From: Allolobophora icterica
Lineage: Eukaryota > Annelida > Clitellata > Crassiclitellata > Lumbricidae
Direction of reading: 5' to 3'
Assembly (NCBI GenBank): GCA_963556255.1
Contig: OY744608.1
Span: 14,609,640-14,673,639 of the forward strand
DNA: 64,000 bases
The notes beneath the pieces are model-generated. The model was not told the DNA's origin. It worked only from the letters and a program-made list of their open reading frames with translations, and searched no databases. The first letter of the stretch is position 1, and each line of letters opens with the position of its first letter. A program made the translations under genes and the position numbers. Shown piece after piece: positions 52,601 through 57,874 of this stretch.

Positions 52601-55600
52601 GGCAAACTATCGGTACTTTCAACTGTCGTTATCAGCTTTCTTTTCACCATATTTTGCACTGATTTGAGCGTTTTCTTTGCATAACTCATTGTTGTACTGA
52701 CTTTTTTAACTATAGGAGATTCTCTTAGGGCAGACAAAGCTGAACAAAGTACAGAAAGTTGATGATCAAGAAGGACACATTCATCATCTGAAGGCACTAC
52801 TATTTCACTTTGATTTCTCTTTATGTTCAGACTGGCATTAAATGGGTTTCCTCATGCAGTAGAGCTCAAATCTTGTCCTGACATTCAGTGCACACTTTCT
52901 GACCAAGTTGAAACTGCAAAAATGGATGGGAATTTATCATCTTTCAGCTTATCCCTCGCAAACCACGAGTCCCCCACAACATTTCTTAAGTCTGTTACCC
53001 TGACTACACGTCTTGTCTTGTCTTCACCTGTCCTCAATCCGAGGATTGGCTGCAGAATGGACAATTTGGTTCTATCCACTGTTGTTTCTTGTCTCCTTCA
53101 ATAACCGGTCGAATGATAAGTTACCCTGACAACATGCACCAGTATAATTTGATGCCATCTTAACCCCTGCAAATTAATCACCAGTGGCAAAACTCTTAAC
53201 AAAATCACCATGTTAACTATGCCATAGATAAACTGGGATAACAATAATAATTATATAGCATATATGGCCATTTCTCAGATGAAAATATATACTCTTACAA
53301 ATTATCTATTTTGTCTGATCAGCTTACAACAAGCATTTCTTAGTTACCACACAGCTGCCAAAACTAACTGAATTACATTTCAGCTGCAAAAAATATGACA
53401 AAAACAATAAAACAGCACTAATCTGAACTTACCTTACAATAAAATTTAATTAAAACTCATAAAAAGAATCATAAATTACAATTAGTGCGAATGATGAAAG
53501 ATCAACACAGGACGTCGTTAACCTAAAGACTAAAGTGTAATGAATAAGAAATTTGATGGGATGTGACATGCTTCTGAAGAATTATATAATTATATATAAC
53601 GTTCAAACGTTATTCCTATACATTAAACCTGTCAAAAACTTCCAATATTACATATATTTGCTGCACAAATGAGACAAACAACAACATGTTTTTCTTACCC
53701 TTAACTTTCCTTACATTTGAGTTTCAATTGCAACTTGTAAACAAATGCATTAGTCACGATATTTTGGTGAAATGTTATAACAAACAAAATAGTAAAGCAA
53801 GACTAAATTCAAAGCAGTAGGTAAATGGATTGTTACATGGTTTCGATTAATTATTGAAAGTAACATTCAAATGGCATTCCAATAAATTAAACCAACAGCA
53901 TTGTTGATATTATGATTCTCTGTATTTAAAAAAATCACTATAAAACTATGACACAGGCAATCTGAAATTTTCAGGAATTGTTAACACCATTCTGATTAAA
54001 AAGAAAAAAAATTACAAAATATATGGTTTCTACAAGCTGAGCAGGGTCGATATTATTGATCAGCATTCCTGTGTGAATATATATTAGGCATTCTAGTTAC
54101 TATATCCAGACAGAGCTTTCGGTTTGGTATAAATATTATCTTCTTATACGCTGTAAAACCCAAGATACAGCAATTTGACTGGAGCAGTTTGAAGCAATTT
54201 GGGCAAATTTCAATTACCCCCCTCCATAGACATAGGAAGATATAAAAAGCTAATATTTTGGTTTGAAAGCTTCCGATCAAGACAAATAATTGCCAATTTT
54301 CAGCAAATTCAGAAATGGTCATGTCAGGAGCGGTGTTGATTCGATTTGGAGTGACACAAATCCGTGGATGATAAAACAGGCATATAACCCACTCAGAACC
54401 ATAATCCAAAGTCTAATAGAGATCACATCAATTGAATGACAGCAAACTTTTCATCTTGCACTGCTATTCATTTACCGAACTCACAGAAATGTGAGAAACT
54501 CAATGTCTCTCACATGTAAACAGCATTTGTAAGTCATCATATATGTTCATTCGTGACATATGCAGAATTAGGCATTATGTGCCCATGTCTGCAAGGACAT
54601 CTCTGGCAAATGCATGAGTTTCCAGTCGCTTACGTTACTGTAACTCGCAACTTACTGGCATCAATAAGTCAAACATCCTGAAGATGCAGAAAGTGCAGAA
54701 CTCCTTGGCTAGAGCCATAACTAATACATCAAAACATGAATTCACTTTACAACAATTATCGAAATTCATGAATTCCTCAGCTCACCTTCGAGGTTCCATG
54801 CCAGAACCAAGACATCACCTTCAACCTCAACTGTACCTGTGTGGTACCATTGGTAATCCAATTTCTATTCACAGACAAAACAAAACAATTGAGCAAGTGA
54901 AAAATCCACAGAACAAGTCATTAACTTTGTTACAACATTATAACGTCTTTGATTCTTGAATTGTGCAGCACTATGACTCCACAATAGCAAAATTTCTCTT
55001 CCAACTGACAAGGTAGCAAGATCTTCACACAGTATCACTAGGAAAACCAGGTGGTAGAGCAAGGGACTGGCCATCCTTACATACTGAGGCTAAAAAAGAA
55101 ACAAATCACTAATATTTCACACTCATGGCTAGATCTGGGTTTAGCTGGGGAAGCAGTGGTGCAGTGGCATGTTCTGTACCTTGTAACCGGAGGGTCACAA
55201 GTTCGAATATACCTCAAGCCACTTCATAGCAACCCAGCACCATTGATGTTCTGTCATATTCATTCATTCGAGGATTTATATAGCGTCCCTTCAAGGGAAC
55301 TACTCAGAGGCACTCCTGATACCAGCATGCTCAAATAGTACTTACAGTTTTAAGATTAGCAAGAAACAGGCCAGAGGGACCCCAGGGCACATGCGGAGCT
55401 CTGTTCCAGACCCCTGGGCTGACCACGTATGGTCGTGTGCACTTCTGAACTTTGGAAGGAGGGCAATATCAAAATACAGTTGTATTGTATAGCTTGAGAC
55501 TTTTCTTCTTTCATATCTGAAAGATTGACGACTTGTTACAGGGTTTCTTTCTAAGTGTTCAGTTTTTGGTTATATGATACAACATAGCTATGCACTGCTC

Positions 55601-57840
55601 TTCAGCATCACAAAGACAAAAGAACATGAGGTTTCCCTCAGCTTTGAACCCCTGTCCTCAGTGGAGATGTGCACTGCAACTAACTACCACACAAACATGA
55701 CCTACTTATCGATGTGTAAAAACCTAACAAATTTAAGCACTTACATGTGAGGTGTCGCGGTGTAAAAGCGGCGTTGGTTCAAATATGTACACCTTCGATC
55801 GACAAGATGCCGCAATCTGTTTTTTTTCAATCAATCAATCAATCAATCAATTTTTTATTGCAACGATATAACATACATCAGTTCAACGTTGGTATGTTAC
55901 AAGAAAACGTTGACAAAGGGAAGGTCCAGAAGGGATGGAAATCCCACTAGTAGGGATACCCAATTTTGTCAGTTAATTACGTTGAAGATAGAGGTTCGAT
56001 TGAGAGACACAGAGATAAGCTTAACTAAGTGATCAAACAGAGATATTCATAAGCATACAAAAACAGTGCACAGTGTTTTGATTATGAACATTATAGTCTT
56101 AGATTAACAGTTGCAAGACAGCATGTAATCCAGTTTAAATCAGTTCCATGAATTGTCATTAATTAATCCATCCGTTAATTGAGAATGCAATAGTTTTTTA
56201 AAAAGATGAAGAATGGGACCAGTTGAATATTTGTGGGAACACAGTTCCAGATCAGGGGACCATTGTATTTAGTTGAGAAACGGCGAAAATTTGATTTAGC
56301 AAAAATAGTGCGATAGGATTTTGCTGCTCTGGTATTATGAAAGTGATAGTCAGTACCAATGTTGTATAGTGAGTAAACCTTGGGGTAAGAGGGCATGGGT
56401 GAATTGATACATAAAGATGTTGAAGAATTTAACCAAAAAAGACGAGAAACAATTAACAAAGCAATTAACAATAGCATTGTACATTTCTTCCCTTCTTGCC
56501 TAATCGAAATGCTGCTTACTTTCCAAACAGTATATCCTCTCTCATTCTTCATCAAAATCTGTCAGAGAGAAATTGCCATTTAACTTTAAATGGCAATTTG
56601 TTGAAGTCGAACTCCATTTGAATACTTACTTCTTCTCTGTCTTCCTATCTAATCCAACCTGTTAACTTATGTAGAGCTTTAATTGTAGTGAGCAAGGCAA
56701 CGATCGATAGTTGCATAGAAGCAAAACCACATCTTGTAACGACAATCCTTCGGGCATAATCAGCTGACATCAAAGAGACATAAGAGACTGGAAGACACAC
56801 TATTTCCTCTTCTTCCTCTCTGTCTGTCTGTCTCTGTCTGTCTGTTTGCCTCTCTTGCCACTTCCTCCCTTTTTCTTTTCATCTCCTCATCCTCTTTCTT
56901 TTTCTCCTCTTCCTCCTTCTGCACCTACCTTCCCTTCACCTCCCTCTTTCTCGTCTTCATTTTACATTCTTCCTCTTCTTCTGATCCTCCTCTTTCTTGT
57001 AAAAATTTTGGCAAAAATTAACAAAACAAAGAATATCCCAAAAGAAAATTTAAATAACTGCAATTTTATGAACACGTTGATTTGAATAACAGAAGGCAGT
57101 CAAAGAAGACTAGGAAACATGAAGCCCGACAAACTTAAAACAGATACAAACATCATGGAAGCAAGCAAACAAAGAGGTCATTTAGACACACTTTTAGAGG
57201 ACCCACAAGAACACACAGACACAAGAAAGAAACAGACAAAAATCCAGACACAAAGGTCAGAAAGATCGACAGAAGCTATTTGCCGTTTTATCTTCGAGTT
57301 CTTCTGTAGAAAGGTGGACACACAGAAAGAAGGGCACACAGGGAGTGATAAACAGAAAGGCAGAATCGAAAGCAACATCAATTATTAAGAATACCATAAG
57401 CTCGACTGAAGCAGTTAGAATCCCAACATTGCAAGAAAGTGGAAACCTAACAGCGGCAATTTCTTTGTATTATGGACTCTGCTGTCAGTCATTACAGACA
57501 CAAATAGTCAATAAATTTCTGCATAATCTTTCTTCTAACAGCAAAACTTCACATTTCAGTTATTGCATCTTTTGTTACAAGAACATTGTGTTTTCAGATA
57601 ATCTGAAGTGCAGTGGTTAGTTTGTAGGCCGAAAAGTTGTTTTGCAAATATGAAAGGAAACAATACAAATTAGGCAATCTGGCAACTATGCTTAGCTGTG
57701 TGGAGTGCATAAAGTTTCAACTGAATAGTTTAAAAAGCAAATTATTTCAGCCTATGTAACATTTCAACTACAATTCTTTAACAATTGAATGGTTTAAGTT
57801 CACCAGACTAATAAACTCAAACAAACCACCACTGTCAATC

Positions 57841-57874
<34 letters not shown>

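Noticed and set aside
54053..54409. Minus frame with W...G-S-F-Q-T...L-W, considered as DMXL exon 3
   Set aside because: It lacks suitable splice sites in phase. The exon at 54786-54864 fits both phase and conserved motif.
55340..55480. Minus-strand frame CTRPYVVSPGVWNRAPHVPW with a GTAAGT donor
   Set aside because: No family motif and no need for another exon between exons 2 and 3. It lies in a repeat-rich stretch.
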